Below are positions 1-9,499 of a stretch of DNA of 64,000 bases, in pieces. Numbering within the stretch: position 1 is the first letter of the stretch; each line of letters begins with the position of its first letter. Position numbers and translations under genes: made by a program. The notes under the pieces are model-generated. The model was not told where the DNA came from. It did no database searches and saw nothing but the letters and a program-made list of their open reading frames with translations. Source of the stretch: JACRIM01 sp964605185 (lineage in GTDB: Bacteria > Planctomycetota > Phycisphaerae > UBA1845 > UTPLA1); the NCBI GenBank assembly GCA_964605185.1, contig CAZSBF010000004.1, positions 12,677-76,676 of the forward strand, read 5' to 3'.

Positions 1-1
1 A

Positions 2-436
2 TTGGAAAATGTTGAACTGCCGATGGTTTATGCCGGTCGGCCCACCGCCATGCGACGCGAGGCCGCCATCGCCGCGCTCACCAAAGTCGACCTTGCCGAG
101 CGCACACACCATTTGCCATCGCAACTGTCCGGTGGTCAGCAGCAGCGCGTCGCCATTGCCCGATCGCTGGTGAATAACCCGCCCGTTCTGCTCGCTGATG
201 AGCCGACCGGCAATCTCGACAGCCACACCACGCGCGAGATCATGAGGATTCTCACGCACCTGCATGAAGTCGAGAAACGCACCGTCATTATTGTCACGCA
301 CGACCCCGGCATCGCCGAATTCGCCGAGCGCATCATCATTCTGCGTGACGGAATCATCATTGCTGACCAGGCCACGCCGCGACGCGGCGGCCCGGCGGTA
401 CCCGACGTCCGCGCATTGACTCTGGGGGCCGCCTAA
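2..436 (+). CDS. ABC transporter ATP-binding protein, MacB/LolD type (5' truncated)
   Basis: C-terminal part of the ATPase of a MacB/LolCDE-type exporter; the reading frame is open to the window edge, so the Walker A half lies upstream. Visible are the signature LSGGQQQR (residues 42-49 of the visible part), Walker B VLLADEP followed by TGNLD (62-73) and the switch His in VTHD (about 100). The ENVELPMVYAG stretch before the signature is typical of the MacB/LolD/FtsE group. The permease gene starts two bases after this stop, so the two form one operon and one transporter at the cytoplasmic membrane. Such pairs move lipoproteins, peptides or drugs through a periplasmic partner; the substrate cannot be told from sequence. 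Confidence 0.93.
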   Translation: MENVELPMVYAGRPTAMRREAAIAALTKVDLAERTHHLPSQLSGGQQQRVAIARSLVNNPPVLLADEPTGNLDSHTTREIMRILTHLHEVEKRTVIIVTHDPGIAEFAERIIILRDGIIIADQATPRRGGPAVPDVRALTLGAA

Positions 437-438
437 CC

Positions 439-1662
439 ATGTTTGCCCTCTGGATTGAGTGCTTCAAGATGGGCCTGCGCGAGCTGTGGCGTCACAAGCT
501 GCGCAGCTTTCTGACCATGATCGGCATGATCATGGGCGTCTCGGTCGTCATTATCTGCATCAGTGTTGTGCAAGGCGTGAAGGATTCGCTCATTGGCGAC
601 ATCCGTAAGGCCGGCCGCAACATGATTCTCGTGGTCAACCAGGAGAACAAAAAAGGCAAGAACGCCGCGGCGGGCCTGCACACCAGCAACCTCAGCCGTT
701 CCGATGCCGACGCGATTTCTTCTGAATGCGATGCCGTTTCGGCCACTTGCGCAACGCACGGCGACAAAGTGCAGTTTGTCAGTGATACGGCCAATGCGGT
801 CGTGGATATCAACGGGGTCGGCCATACCTATACGACGATCCGCAACTGGGGTGTCTCGGACGGCCGCGATCTGGAGCCGTTCGACATTGTCGCGGCGCGG
901 CGTGTTTGTTTAATCGGACAAACTGCACAGCGCGAATTGTTCGGCGATCGCAGCCCGCTGAACCAGACTCTGCGTGTTGGGCGCGTGTCGCTCAAAGTCG
1001 TGGGTGTGCTGGATCCGAAGGGGTTTAACCCGCTGGGGCTCGACGAGGATAACGTCGTGATCGTGCCGCTGCCGGTCCTCCTGCGGGACATCATGGGCAT
1101 GAAGGAGCCGGCGGTAATCCTCTGTTCGGCGGTCAGCGATGCCGACGTTGAGCGGGCCGTGGGCCAGATCGTGGATCTGCTCCGGCAGCGCCACAAGATC
1201 GGCGAGGCCGACGGCGATGATTTCAAGGTCACCACGCTGAAGGAAAAGGAAGAGCAGGCCCGAACCATCAGCAATCAGATGACGCTGCTCATGTTCTTCC
1301 TGGCGCTGGTCAGCCTCGCGGTCGGCGGCGTGGGCATCATGAACATCATGCTCGTGGCGGTGACGGAGCGGACACGCGAAATCGGAATCCGTATGGCCAT
1401 CGGCGCCACCACCAAAGCGATCAACCGGCAGTTCCTCGTTGAAGCCGGCGTCATCTCCAGCGCGGGTGGGGGAGTGGGAATCTTCATCGGTGTTGTCGGG
1501 GCCGCGGCGATCGCCAATTCCATCGGCGTAGAACCAATGATGTCGATTTGGATTGTACTGCTGGCGTTCTTGTTCAGCGCAGGCGTTGGAGTACTCTTCG
1601 GCCTGTTGCCAGCGCGGAGGGCGGCGGGATTGAATCCGATTGAAGCACTAAGGCACGACTAG
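439..1662 (+). CDS. ABC transporter permease, MacB/FtsX family
   Basis: Inner-membrane permease of the exporter whose ATPase is encoded just upstream (2-base gap). The 407 residues show the MacB layout: one membrane segment near residues 20-45, a long periplasmic MacB_PCD-type domain (about 50-270), then an FtsX domain with three membrane segments near 277-301, 338-358 and 368-393. The ERTREIGIRMAIGA motif between the second and third segments is the coupling region that contacts the ATPase. The length matches four-TM MacB permeases rather than the larger eight-to-ten-TM FtsX forms. No periplasmic adaptor gene is visible; it may lie upstream of the window. Confidence 0.93.
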   Translation: MFALWIECFKMGLRELWRHKLRSFLTMIGMIMGVSVVIICISVVQGVKDSLIGDIRKAGRNMILVVNQENKKGKNAAAGLHTSNLSRSDADAISSECDAVSATCATHGDKVQFVSDTANAVVDINGVGHTYTTIRNWGVSDGRDLEPFDIVAARRVCLIGQTAQRELFGDRSPLNQTLRVGRVSLKVVGVLDPKGFNPLGLDEDNVVIVPLPVLLRDIMGMKEPAVILCSAVSDADVERAVGQIVDLLRQRHKIGEADGDDFKVTTLKEKEEQARTISNQMTLLMFFLALVSLAVGGVGIMNIMLVAVTERTREIGIRMAIGATTKAINRQFLVEAGVISSAGGGVGIFIGVVGAAAIANSIGVEPMMSIWIVLLAFLFSAGVGVLFGLLPARRAAGLNPIEALRHD

Positions 1663-1688
1663 TTTTCCCCCTGCTACAATGATCCCCA

Positions 1689-2345
1689 ATGTCCGCGCCG
1701 GTTCCCAATCGCCACCTTTTCAAGTTTGAGTTCCCTTTGCGATTCTGCGCCAACCGGGCGGCGTTGAAGGGCGATCCGTCGGCATGGGGCGACGCGTTTC
1801 GTCTGCCGCCGCTCTGCACCATCGACAACCTGGAACCGTTCGGCGAGATCTTCGCGGCCTGGAACGAAACGGGGCTGTACATCGGCGTTGGCGTGTTCGG
1901 CAAGCGGCGTCCTCCGCAGTGCGACCCAGAGCGGTTCCGCAGCTCCGACGCACTTCGCGTCATGACCGACATGCGCGACACCCGAAACATTCGCCGCGCC
2001 ACCCGATTCTGCCAGCAGTTCTACTTCATGCCTTCCGGCGGGGGGAAGAATCGCAAGGAACCGCTCGCCGGTAGCGCCCCCGTGGCTCGCGCCCAGGCCG
2101 ATGCGCCGCTTGCCAAGGCCAGCGAGATCACCATCGAATCTCGGATTGCCAGGGAGGGCTACAGCCTCACGGCACACATTCCTGCAACCGCCTTGTCGGG
2201 TTTCGATCCCGTTGAAAATCCCCGCATTGGGTTCTTCGCAATCCTGGAAGATACCGAACTCGGACATCAATCGCTGACCGTTGATGACGACTTGAACTGG
2301 TGGTGCGACCCGAGCACGTGGCCGACGGCGGTGCTTACAAAGTGA
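1689..2345 (+). CDS. DOMON/CBM9-like domain protein
   Basis: A 218-residue protein resembling the carbohydrate-binding module 9 (DOMON-like) fold. It shows the pattern of an early LKGDPSAWGDA-type stretch, then FAAWNETGLYIGVGV, SSDALRVMTDMRDTRN and a late IGFFAILEDTELG with a closing W. No signal peptide or membrane segment is evident, so it is probably cytoplasmic unless the start is elsewhere. Single-domain CBM9-like proteins of this size are common hypotheticals in planctomycetes. The gene follows the ABC permease by 26 bases and may be cotranscribed. No enzyme motif is visible; binding of a sugar or small ligand is only inferred from the fold. Confidence 0.6.
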   Translation: MSAPVPNRHLFKFEFPLRFCANRAALKGDPSAWGDAFRLPPLCTIDNLEPFGEIFAAWNETGLYIGVGVFGKRRPPQCDPERFRSSDALRVMTDMRDTRNIRRATRFCQQFYFMPSGGGKNRKEPLAGSAPVARAQADAPLAKASEITIESRIAREGYSLTAHIPATALSGFDPVENPRIGFFAILEDTELGHQSLTVDDDLNWWCDPSTWPTAVLTK

Positions 2346-2368
2346 TGGGCAAGTGTTGTGGTGGGGTA

Positions 2369-2926
2369 TCAACCGGCAAACGGGTGTTTGCTGATCACGC
2401 GATGCGTTGGGCCTGTGCGATCGAGGATTGACTCGTATAACGTCATGCCCTCCACGCGGGCAACGCATGGTTCTCCGATGACATAGTCCTCGAGGGCGGA
2501 ACGAATCCCGCGTGATGCCGAATGATCCTTGTTCCGACCAAGGGTCAGATGGGGAGCGAATGGCCGATCCTCGGGCGGCGAACCGAATTTCGAGAGTAGG
2601 TCCTCGCACTGCCGATGCAAGCCGGAAAGTTCCTCCGATGGCTGCACGCCGATCCAGACGACATTGACCCGCCCGGCCGGAGGAAAGGTGCCGATTCCGC
2701 CCACGCCGAGATCGAACGCCGGCGTCGTTACAGCAATGGTCTTCAAAGCCTCAGTCATTGTTGGCGCATCGTCCTCGTTCAAGTCTCCAAAGAACTTGAC
2801 CGTTATGTGTATTTGCTCCGGCTGAACCCAAGTGAGCTTTATCCCGAGGGACTTGAGTCGTTCCGAATGAGCCGCCAGAAATGACCGTGTGCTGGCCGGG
2901 AGATCGATTGCAACAAATGCACGCAT
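2369..2926 (-). CDS. thpR: RNA 2',3'-cyclic phosphodiesterase (2H family)
   Basis: Member of the 2H phosphoesterase superfamily (LigT/ThpR), which opens 2',3'-cyclic phosphate ends of RNA. The two signature tetrapeptide motifs are present: HITVKF in the first half and HLTLGR in the second, about 80 residues apart as in the family. The start was set at the ATG giving MRAFVAIDLP, the usual ThpR N-terminus; an in-frame ATG four codons upstream (2938) is possible. The frame stays open to 3232, but that upstream part overlaps the start of the peroxidase gene and has no family match. It is transcribed toward the CBM9-like gene and away from the peroxidase gene, apparently as a single gene. Confidence 0.88.
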   Translation of the reverse strand: MRAFVAIDLPASTRSFLAAHSERLKSLGIKLTWVQPEQIHITVKFFGDLNEDDAPTMTEALKTIAVTTPAFDLGVGGIGTFPPAGRVNVVWIGVQPSEELSGLHRQCEDLLSKFGSPPEDRPFAPHLTLGRNKDHSASRGIRSALEDYVIGEPCVARVEGMTLYESILDRTGPTHRVISKHPFAG

Positions 2927-2967
2927 CGCGACGATCATACCGCCAAGCGGCCGCGGAGGAGGGCTGC

Positions 2968-2973
2968 TATAAT
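2968..2973 (+). promoter_or_regulatory. Probable -10 box for the glutathione peroxidase gene
   Basis: A perfect TATAAT lies 53 bases before the peroxidase start in the divergent region between thpR and that gene. No convincing -35 hexamer is seen at 16-18 bases upstream, so the promoter call rests on the -10 element and position alone. Confidence 0.4.
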
Positions 2974-3026
2974 GGCGACACGCCCGCAGACGAGCGCGCG
3001 GCGTCTTACGAAAGGATATTCCCCCA

Positions 3027-3719
3027 ATGCTTCGCAGCCTGATACTTGCAGCCCTCGTTTCTGTTATTGCTCTGACCCTCGTGAGCACTCGCGCCTTTGC
3101 CGATCCCAAGGACACCGAGAAGTCCAAATCGAAATCCAAAGAGAAAAAGGACAATAAGTCCAAGGCCGAGGCCAAGCCCGGGGACAAGCAGTTGCCCGCG
3201 CTGGCTTTTACGATGAAAGACATCGAGGGCAAGGATCAAGATCTGCGGCAGTACAGCGGCAATGTCGTGATGTTTGTGAATGTCGCGTCGAAGTGCGGGT
3301 TCACAGGGCAATACAAGGGCCTGCAGTCCCTCTATGCCAAGTACAAGGACAAGGGGCTTGTCATCATCGGCGTTCCCGCTAACGACTTCGGCAAACAGGA
3401 GCCGGGGACGAACGAAGAGATCAAGAGCTTCTGCACCGGCAAGTACAGCGTCACATTTCCGATGCTGGAAAAGGTGCATGTCAAAGGCAAGGAAATCTGT
3501 CCGCTCTACCACTACCTGACGAGCAAACGATCCGACCACAAGCACGGTGGCGACGTCGAATGGAATTTCACCAAATTCCTCGTCGGGCGAAATGGACAGG
3601 TGATCGACCGCTTCGACAGCCGTACAACGCCCAGCGATGAGAAGCTCGTGAAGGCGGTCGAAAAGGCCCTCAACGAACCAACGCCACCGTCCGCACAGAC
3701 TGGAAAAGTAGGCGGCTAG
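3027..3719 (+). CDS. Secreted glutathione peroxidase (thioredoxin-dependent type)
   Basis: Reduces hydroperoxides, probably in the periplasm. A signal peptide covers residues 1-26 (ends AFA-D), then a Lys/Ser-rich linker, then the GPx domain from about 55. The peroxidatic Cys is C90 (VNVASKCGFT), with Q124, W179 and N180 completing the catalytic tetrad. A second Cys, C136 in SFCTGKYSVTFPM, sits 46 residues after C90, the same spacing as the peroxidatic and resolving cysteines of yeast Gpx3. This points to a thioredoxin-using enzyme with Cys, not selenocysteine. The usual PCNQFG block reads PANDFG, losing a non-essential Cys. It stands alone between thpR and the phosphatase gene. Confidence 0.93.
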   Translation: MLRSLILAALVSVIALTLVSTRAFADPKDTEKSKSKSKEKKDNKSKAEAKPGDKQLPALAFTMKDIEGKDQDLRQYSGNVVMFVNVASKCGFTGQYKGLQSLYAKYKDKGLVIIGVPANDFGKQEPGTNEEIKSFCTGKYSVTFPMLEKVHVKGKEICPLYHYLTSKRSDHKHGGDVEWNFTKFLVGRNGQVIDRFDSRTTPSDEKLVKAVEKALNEPTPPSAQTGKVGG

Positions 3720-3831
3720 CACTCCCGGTACTGCAAATCCCGCGCTGCGAACTCATGCCACAAGGCCATCGGGCCGACATGGGATCGAGGATTTCCGCGC
3801 CCATTGAGGCGTCGCGCAGCCCGGGGGTTTG

Positions 3832-5049
3832 ATGGCTTCTGCACTTCAACGAAAAACCTGGAACGGCAGCCCGATAATTCGCGCTGCCATACTGGACCCG
3901 CGCTGCGTCGCGCCGCCGGTGGTGCGCCGCCTGTTCGGCGGGGCCGACTGGTGTCGCGCCAACTACGTCGAGAGCGCAACACTGGAGCAGAAACTCGCCG
4001 ACATTGACGTCATCGTCCTGGTCGATGCCGAGTCGGCGACCGACTCAGTTGCAACGAATCATCACGTGCTGGAATCGTGTCCGGGCCTCGAATCATCCGT
4101 GACCTTCGTCATCCTTACGTCGCGTCCCTTGGCGTTTGAGAGCCTCCCCGCACCACACGTATGCCTACCGGCGGACAGTCCGATCGAATTGGTGCATGGG
4201 GCGATGCTCGGACTGCTTGCGTCTCGTCGACACATCAAAGAAGCGGACGCGGGCCGCGAGCGCCTGGCGCGATTGACCGAGAGCCTGCATCGGCAGTTCA
4301 CCACCATCGACACGGAACTTCGACTGGCCTCGCGATTGCAGAAGAACTTCCTCCCGCGAGATGCCAAGCGCATCGGCCCGGCCTGCTTCTCAATGTTGTA
4401 CCGACCGTGCTCATTTGTAAGCGGGGATATCTTCGATGTTCTGCAACTCGACGAGCACCACGTCGGCTTCTACCTCGCCGACGCGGTCGGCCATGGAGTC
4501 GCCGCGGGCCTGCTCACCATGTATATCAAGCACGCCATTCAACCGACTCAGATGACGCCGACTGGTGTGGAAGTGCTGCATCCATCGACAGTCCTTCGAG
4601 CGCTGAATGACCGCCTAGCGGCGCACGAGTTACATGATGCCCAGTTCATCACCGGCTGGTATGGATTGCTGGATCTTCGCACGATGCGGCTTGAGTATGC
4701 CGTCGCAGGGCATCCACCGCCGCTACTGATTGGGGCGGATGGTTCAATTCGCGAATTGCACGGCGAAGGCACGTTGCTTGGCCTTTCGGCCGGGCAGACG
4801 TTTTCCGGAGAAACGGTTGACTTGAAACCGACCGATCGACTGATGGTCTATAGCGACGGATTGGACAACGTGTTGATCGCGAATCGCCCGCCGCTGCCGG
4901 AAATGCCCGAACTGTGCGCTGGAATTCCCGACCTCCTTCGAAAACCGACGGGTGAACTTTTCGCGGGGCTGGAATATCGCCTCGATAACGCCCCCGGCAG
5001 CCTGAGCAAGGGCGACGATGTATCGGTACTTGTCGTCGATTTTGATTGA
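3832..5049 (+). CDS. PP2C-family (SpoIIE-type) serine phosphatase with N-terminal receiver-like domain
   Basis: Likely regulatory phosphatase of the RsbU/SpoIIE class. Residues about 165-405 form the phosphatase domain with metal-site motifs SGDIFDV (near 199) and DAVGHGVAAG (near 218), plus AGHPPPLL, YSDGL and a final DDVSVLVVD. Residues about 55-130 look like a degenerate response-regulator receiver (VIVLVDAES, FVILTSRP), followed by a short coiled stretch around 135-170. The ATG at 3832 was preferred over the TTG one codon earlier, with a G-rich sequence upstream. Family members dephosphorylate anti-sigma antagonists, but no anti-sigma or STAS gene is nearby, so the target is unknown. The 112 bases before it show nothing specific. 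Confidence 0.88.
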   Translation: MASALQRKTWNGSPIIRAAILDPRCVAPPVVRRLFGGADWCRANYVESATLEQKLADIDVIVLVDAESATDSVATNHHVLESCPGLESSVTFVILTSRPLAFESLPAPHVCLPADSPIELVHGAMLGLLASRRHIKEADAGRERLARLTESLHRQFTTIDTELRLASRLQKNFLPRDAKRIGPACFSMLYRPCSFVSGDIFDVLQLDEHHVGFYLADAVGHGVAAGLLTMYIKHAIQPTQMTPTGVEVLHPSTVLRALNDRLAAHELHDAQFITGWYGLLDLRTMRLEYAVAGHPPPLLIGADGSIRELHGEGTLLGLSAGQTFSGETVDLKPTDRLMVYSDGLDNVLIANRPPLPEMPELCAGIPDLLRKPTGELFAGLEYRLDNAPGSLSKGDDVSVLVVDFD

Positions 5050-5053
5050 CGAT

Positions 5054-5644
5054 TCAATCTCGCCACTCGGCAAACACACGGGCCAACAATTCCATCGGCA
5101 TTCCGACGACATTCGAGAAGCTGCCCTCAAGGCACTCCACGAACGGATCATTCGAATCCTGAATGCCGTAGGCGCCGGCCTTGCCCTGCCATTGGTTGGT
5201 GTCGAGGTACGCGGCGATCATCGCATCAGAAAGTGGTCGACATCGAATCATGCTGACGTCATGCACGATGATTCGCCGGTCAGTGCCCGGGTGTACAAGG
5301 GCGATACCCGTAACAACCTTGTGAGTGGTGGCTGAGAGCTTCTTAAGGATACGGCGCGCATCATCGCAATCTTCCGGCTTGCCGATGATCTCGCCATCCA
5401 CATAGGCAATCGTGTCAGCGCCAAGGATGGCTGCCGAAGGATAACGATCCGCGATGCTGCTCGCCTTGAAATAGGCCAGCGACTCGGCATACGAGCCCGG
5501 GTCCACATGCGGGTGAAGCTCCTCCGGTTCCACCATCGGTGGGGCGACGACCTCGAATTGATACCCCGCGGCCTTCAACAACTCCGCCCGACGTGGGCTC
5601 GTCGACGCGAGAATCAATGAGTTTGGCTGAATATTGACGCTCAT
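5054..5644 (-). CDS. maf: Maf family nucleoside triphosphate pyrophosphatase
   Basis: House-cleaning nucleotide pyrophosphatase (dTTP/UTP class by general resemblance) that removes non-canonical nucleotides in the cytosol. Key blocks are LILASTSPRRAELL at the N-terminus, ILGADTIAYVDG with the catalytic Asp, GKPED, and GKAGAYGIQD followed by SNVVGMP. The ATG at 5644 gives MSVNIQPNSLILAS, the normal family start; the frame extends to 5698, but the extra 18 residues are not conserved. The gene ends four bases from the stop of the convergent phosphatase gene. No shared operon partner is seen. Confidence 0.92.
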   Translation of the reverse strand: MSVNIQPNSLILASTSPRRAELLKAAGYQFEVVAPPMVEPEELHPHVDPGSYAESLAYFKASSIADRYPSAAILGADTIAYVDGEIIGKPEDCDDARRILKKLSATTHKVVTGIALVHPGTDRRIIVHDVSMIRCRPLSDAMIAAYLDTNQWQGKAGAYGIQDSNDPFVECLEGSFSNVVGMPMELLARVFAEWRD

Positions 5645-5721
5645 ATCACTTGACCTACCCGTAAAGTGAATCAGAATGGGACGAAAGCTGCAAGGCATGG
5701 CCGCGCGAGGGCATTTTCAGG

Positions 5722-7245
5722 GTGAATCAAACGACCCCCATCCGCCGTTTCGGCCTGATCTCAGGCGTTGTTTTAGTTGTTTATGCAACCGGGCTGTGTC
5801 GGGATCTTCGGGAACCCTGGGTGGGTCTGCACGACTGGAACGGCGCCTTCTTCTCGCAATTGGCGCGCAACCTAATCCGATATCCATTTTCGATTCACCA
5901 TGGGATGCCGATGGTGGCGGTGGGGGAGCAGCTGCCCTCAAGCGAAGAGAGGTCCTTCTATCCGAGGCATCCTCCCGTGTTGCCTTGGATACTGGCCGGA
6001 GTGTTTGCAATCGCCGGCGAATCTGAAGCGTTTGCACGGTGCGTGCCAATTGCCGCGTCGCTTGCAACGCTGTGGCTGATGATTGGACTGATTCGTCGTC
6101 GCGATGGCGACCTAATCGCGCTTCTGGCGGGCTTGTTTTTCTCGTTGATGCCGATGACCGTGTATTTCGGCCGGATGGTCGATCATGAAGCGCTGTGCCT
6201 TTTCTTCATGCTTGCGACATTAGCATCGATGGATTGGGCGACCGAGCAATGGCTGGGCAAACGACCATGGCGGTTCCCGTTTTCACTGTCATTGATGTCG
6301 CTCGCGGCGCTGATTTGGACTGATTGGCCCGGCATACTCTTTGCTATCGCGTACTTCATTGTGGTCATACGGCAAATTCCTCAATCCCCGCTTCGACGTG
6401 CAGTTCTCATTGGAGTGCCAGTGGTCGCTCTCATAAGCGTGGCGACGCTGATGGTCTATCTTGTCCAGATTGGATTCGACGGCAAGGTTTCGAGCCTGAT
6501 CGCCATGTTCTCCGATCGACGTACCGATGCCGGCATTCCGATGTCGCGCGCTTGGGATCATATTGCCAACAATCTTTCCTGGCCGATTCTGATTGCGACC
6601 GTCTGCGGTTGTCTGCTCAAGAACTCACGTTCGCATGGCAGGCTGAATTGGCTTACTCCCGTGACGATAACAGCCTGCGTGTGGTTGATGCTGTTCTTTC
6701 GCCAATTCCTTCTTCATCCATACTGGATGTACTACCTCGCACCATTCCTTTGTATTAACGCGGCACGATTTGTAGCTCAATTCGGAGTGTTTGCTCCTAC
6801 CCAGATGAAGCACGTGCGCACAACACTCACCGTAATCGGATTGGCCGTCGCGGTCGTCTTCGCTCTACGCGGTGTGTCGAACTACTTCTCGCGCGTGTCG
6901 TGTCCGGATGTGCAAATCGAGGCATGGAAACGCGTAAACATGTTGACGTTGCAAACGAGCCGCGTTCTTCTTAATTGGGAACCCCTCGCCGTCGAGCGGC
7001 ATGGAGATTTCGTTTTTCGAAATGTGGTTCCGGCGCAGCTCGCGTTCTACATGGATCGTGCATTCGACATGGACTCAACGCTGGCTTCACTCGTCAATCG
7101 CGTGCATCGAGGAGCCCCTGCACTGATCGTAAATCCACCCGTTACGCCCGACGTTCGGTTCGATTTGCCACTCCGTGCAGAAGTCCATTGGGAATCATGG
7201 GGGCCTTTTGCAATTGGTTACCTGCCAAACGAGAGCCCGAAGTGA
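5722..7245 (+). CDS. Membrane glycosyltransferase, PMT/ArnT-like (GT-C fold)
   Basis: A 507-residue polytopic protein of the dolichyl- or undecaprenyl-phosphate-sugar mannosyltransferase clan (PMT_2/GT83). About ten hydrophobic segments are seen. The N-terminal loop carries the acidic pair region WVGLHDWNGAFFSQLARNL, and the YPRHPPVLPWI stretch before the third segment is typical of these enzymes. VDHEAL sits on a later loop. It would transfer a sugar from a polyprenyl carrier to an envelope acceptor on the outer face of the inner membrane. Translation starts at GTG (5722), 77 bases from the divergent maf start. The acceptor and sugar are not deducible. Confidence 0.8.
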   Translation: MNQTTPIRRFGLISGVVLVVYATGLCRDLREPWVGLHDWNGAFFSQLARNLIRYPFSIHHGMPMVAVGEQLPSSEERSFYPRHPPVLPWILAGVFAIAGESEAFARCVPIAASLATLWLMIGLIRRRDGDLIALLAGLFFSLMPMTVYFGRMVDHEALCLFFMLATLASMDWATEQWLGKRPWRFPFSLSLMSLAALIWTDWPGILFAIAYFIVVIRQIPQSPLRRAVLIGVPVVALISVATLMVYLVQIGFDGKVSSLIAMFSDRRTDAGIPMSRAWDHIANNLSWPILIATVCGCLLKNSRSHGRLNWLTPVTITACVWLMLFFRQFLLHPYWMYYLAPFLCINAARFVAQFGVFAPTQMKHVRTTLTVIGLAVAVVFALRGVSNYFSRVSCPDVQIEAWKRVNMLTLQTSRVLLNWEPLAVERHGDFVFRNVVPAQLAFYMDRAFDMDSTLASLVNRVHRGAPALIVNPPVTPDVRFDLPLRAEVHWESWGPFAIGYLPNESPK

Positions 7246-7264
7246 AACTCATTGGGCCAGCAGA

Positions 7265-7276
7265 GCTCTTAAGAGC
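7265..7276. repeat. 12-bp perfect palindrome GCTCTTAAGAGC
   Basis: Perfect self-complementary 12-mer twenty bases after the glycosyltransferase stop and about 90 bases before the tRNA-Thr/tuf promoter. It has no loop and no T-tract, so it is not a normal terminator; an operator is possible but unsupported. Confidence 0.3.
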
Positions 7277-7364
7277 CGTAACTCACGTATTAGCAAGCAC
7301 TAACATCAGTTTTTTGGATTCCCAATGACAATTCGCACTCTTTCGACACAGTGTTAAAACCGAT

Positions 7365-7392
7365 TTGACTAGGCGCGACAACCGCTTATACT
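7365..7392 (+). promoter_or_regulatory. Sigma70-like promoter of the tRNA-Thr/tuf operon
   Basis: TTGACT (7365-7370) and TATACT (7387-7392) are separated by 16 bases, each one mismatch from the vegetative consensus. They lie 93 bases ahead of tRNA-Thr. Position and strength fit transcription of the tRNA-Thr, tuf, rpmG and sec/nusG block. Confidence 0.72.
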
Positions 7393-7484
7393 GACCGGTC
7401 TTAAATACGGGCTGGCGCGGGACCTGCACACGGAATGTCGGTCGGCAGCTCGGCCGGACAGTCAAGGACTTGCGTAGAACCGAC

Positions 7485-7557
<73 letters not shown>

Positions 7558-7818
7558 TTCGGCGATCCAATGGATGGCCGAGGCCCCGTCTGCCTCGAAG
7601 GCCCCGCGATTCGTCGCAGGGGAACCCTTGGAGGCGCGTGGTTACAGTACCCACCGATGAGTGGTCGCTGTAATCTCTCGGCTTTGATTGGATTGTGACG
7701 GACGCGCCGGCGTCGGTGTTCGACCCGGTGAATTGTCCTTCGATTTGTAGAAGGTTTTTGGAAGAACTACCTAAGGAACGGCGTCGGTCTTTGCCACGCA
7801 CGCGGAGGAATCGCTGGA

Positions 7819-9027
<1,209 letters not shown>

Positions 9028-9040
9028 ATTGAGAAACCCC

Positions 9041-9078
9041 GTGGAGCGGGTGGAAACGCCCGCTCCACTAACTTTTTT
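9041..9078 (+). terminator. Intrinsic terminator/attenuator between tuf and rpmG
   Basis: A 10-bp stem GTGGAGCGGG (9041-9050) with CCCGCTCCAC (9059-9068) and an 8-base loop is followed after four bases by six T (9073-9078). It begins 14 bases after the tuf stop and ends 12 bases before rpmG, so it probably reduces read-through and keeps EF-Tu mRNA in excess over the downstream genes. Confidence 0.75.
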
Positions 9079-9089
9079 GGACGACGGAC

Positions 9090-9266
9090 ATGGCAAAGGC
9101 CGCAAAACGAGAATACGTCTGGCTGGAGTGCAGCGAATCCGGCGACCTGAACTACCGCACGACCATCAACGTGCAGCAGGGCGTTCCGGAAAAGTTGAAG
9201 GCCGGCCTGCAGAAGTACTGTCCGCGGTTGCGGAGGCACACGATGCACAAGATCAAGCGGAAGTGA
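9090..9266 (+). CDS. rpmG: 50S ribosomal protein L33, with reduced zinc ligands
   Basis: A 58-residue L33, too short for a 60-residue ORF cut-off but clearly conserved: MAKAAKREYVWLECSESG, then NYRTTINV, and a KLKAGLQKYCPRLRRHT-type end. The start ATG follows GGACGACGG. In zinc-binding L33 two CxxC pairs are expected (ECxxC, YCPxC). Here each pair keeps only its first Cys (ECSES and YCPRL), so zinc binding is probably lost. It lies between tuf and tRNA-Trp, the usual place for rpmG upstream of secE. Confidence 0.93.
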   Translation: MAKAAKREYVWLECSESGDLNYRTTINVQQGVPEKLKAGLQKYCPRLRRHTMHKIKRK

Positions 9267-9373
9267 TCGGTCGTTGCATGTGCTGCGCCGATGTCCGCGA
9301 ATACGGGACCGGCTCTACGGCTTTTTCGCGTTTTCCCGAGGCTACGAGGCTGACGGAGAACCGGTGATTTCGA

Positions 9374-9446
9374 AGGAGCGTAGCTCAATTGGTAGAGCAC
9401 CGGTTTCCAAAACCGGCGGTTGGGGGTTCGAGTCCCTCCGCTCCTG
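9374..9446 (+). tRNA. tRNA-Trp (anticodon CCA)
   Basis: Complete cloverleaf: acceptor AGGAGCG/CGCTCCT, D-stem GCTC/GAGC, anticodon stem CCGGT/ACCGG with loop TTCCAAA, T-stem GGGGG/CCCTC with one G-T pair and loop TTCGAGT, discriminator G. CCA is not encoded. A tRNA-Trp between rpmG and secE is a widespread bacterial order. Confidence 0.97.
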
Positions 9447-9499
9447 GTTGTTCCGATGAACGAGTTTTCGCCGAGAAATACACGTCCGCAAGGTGATTC

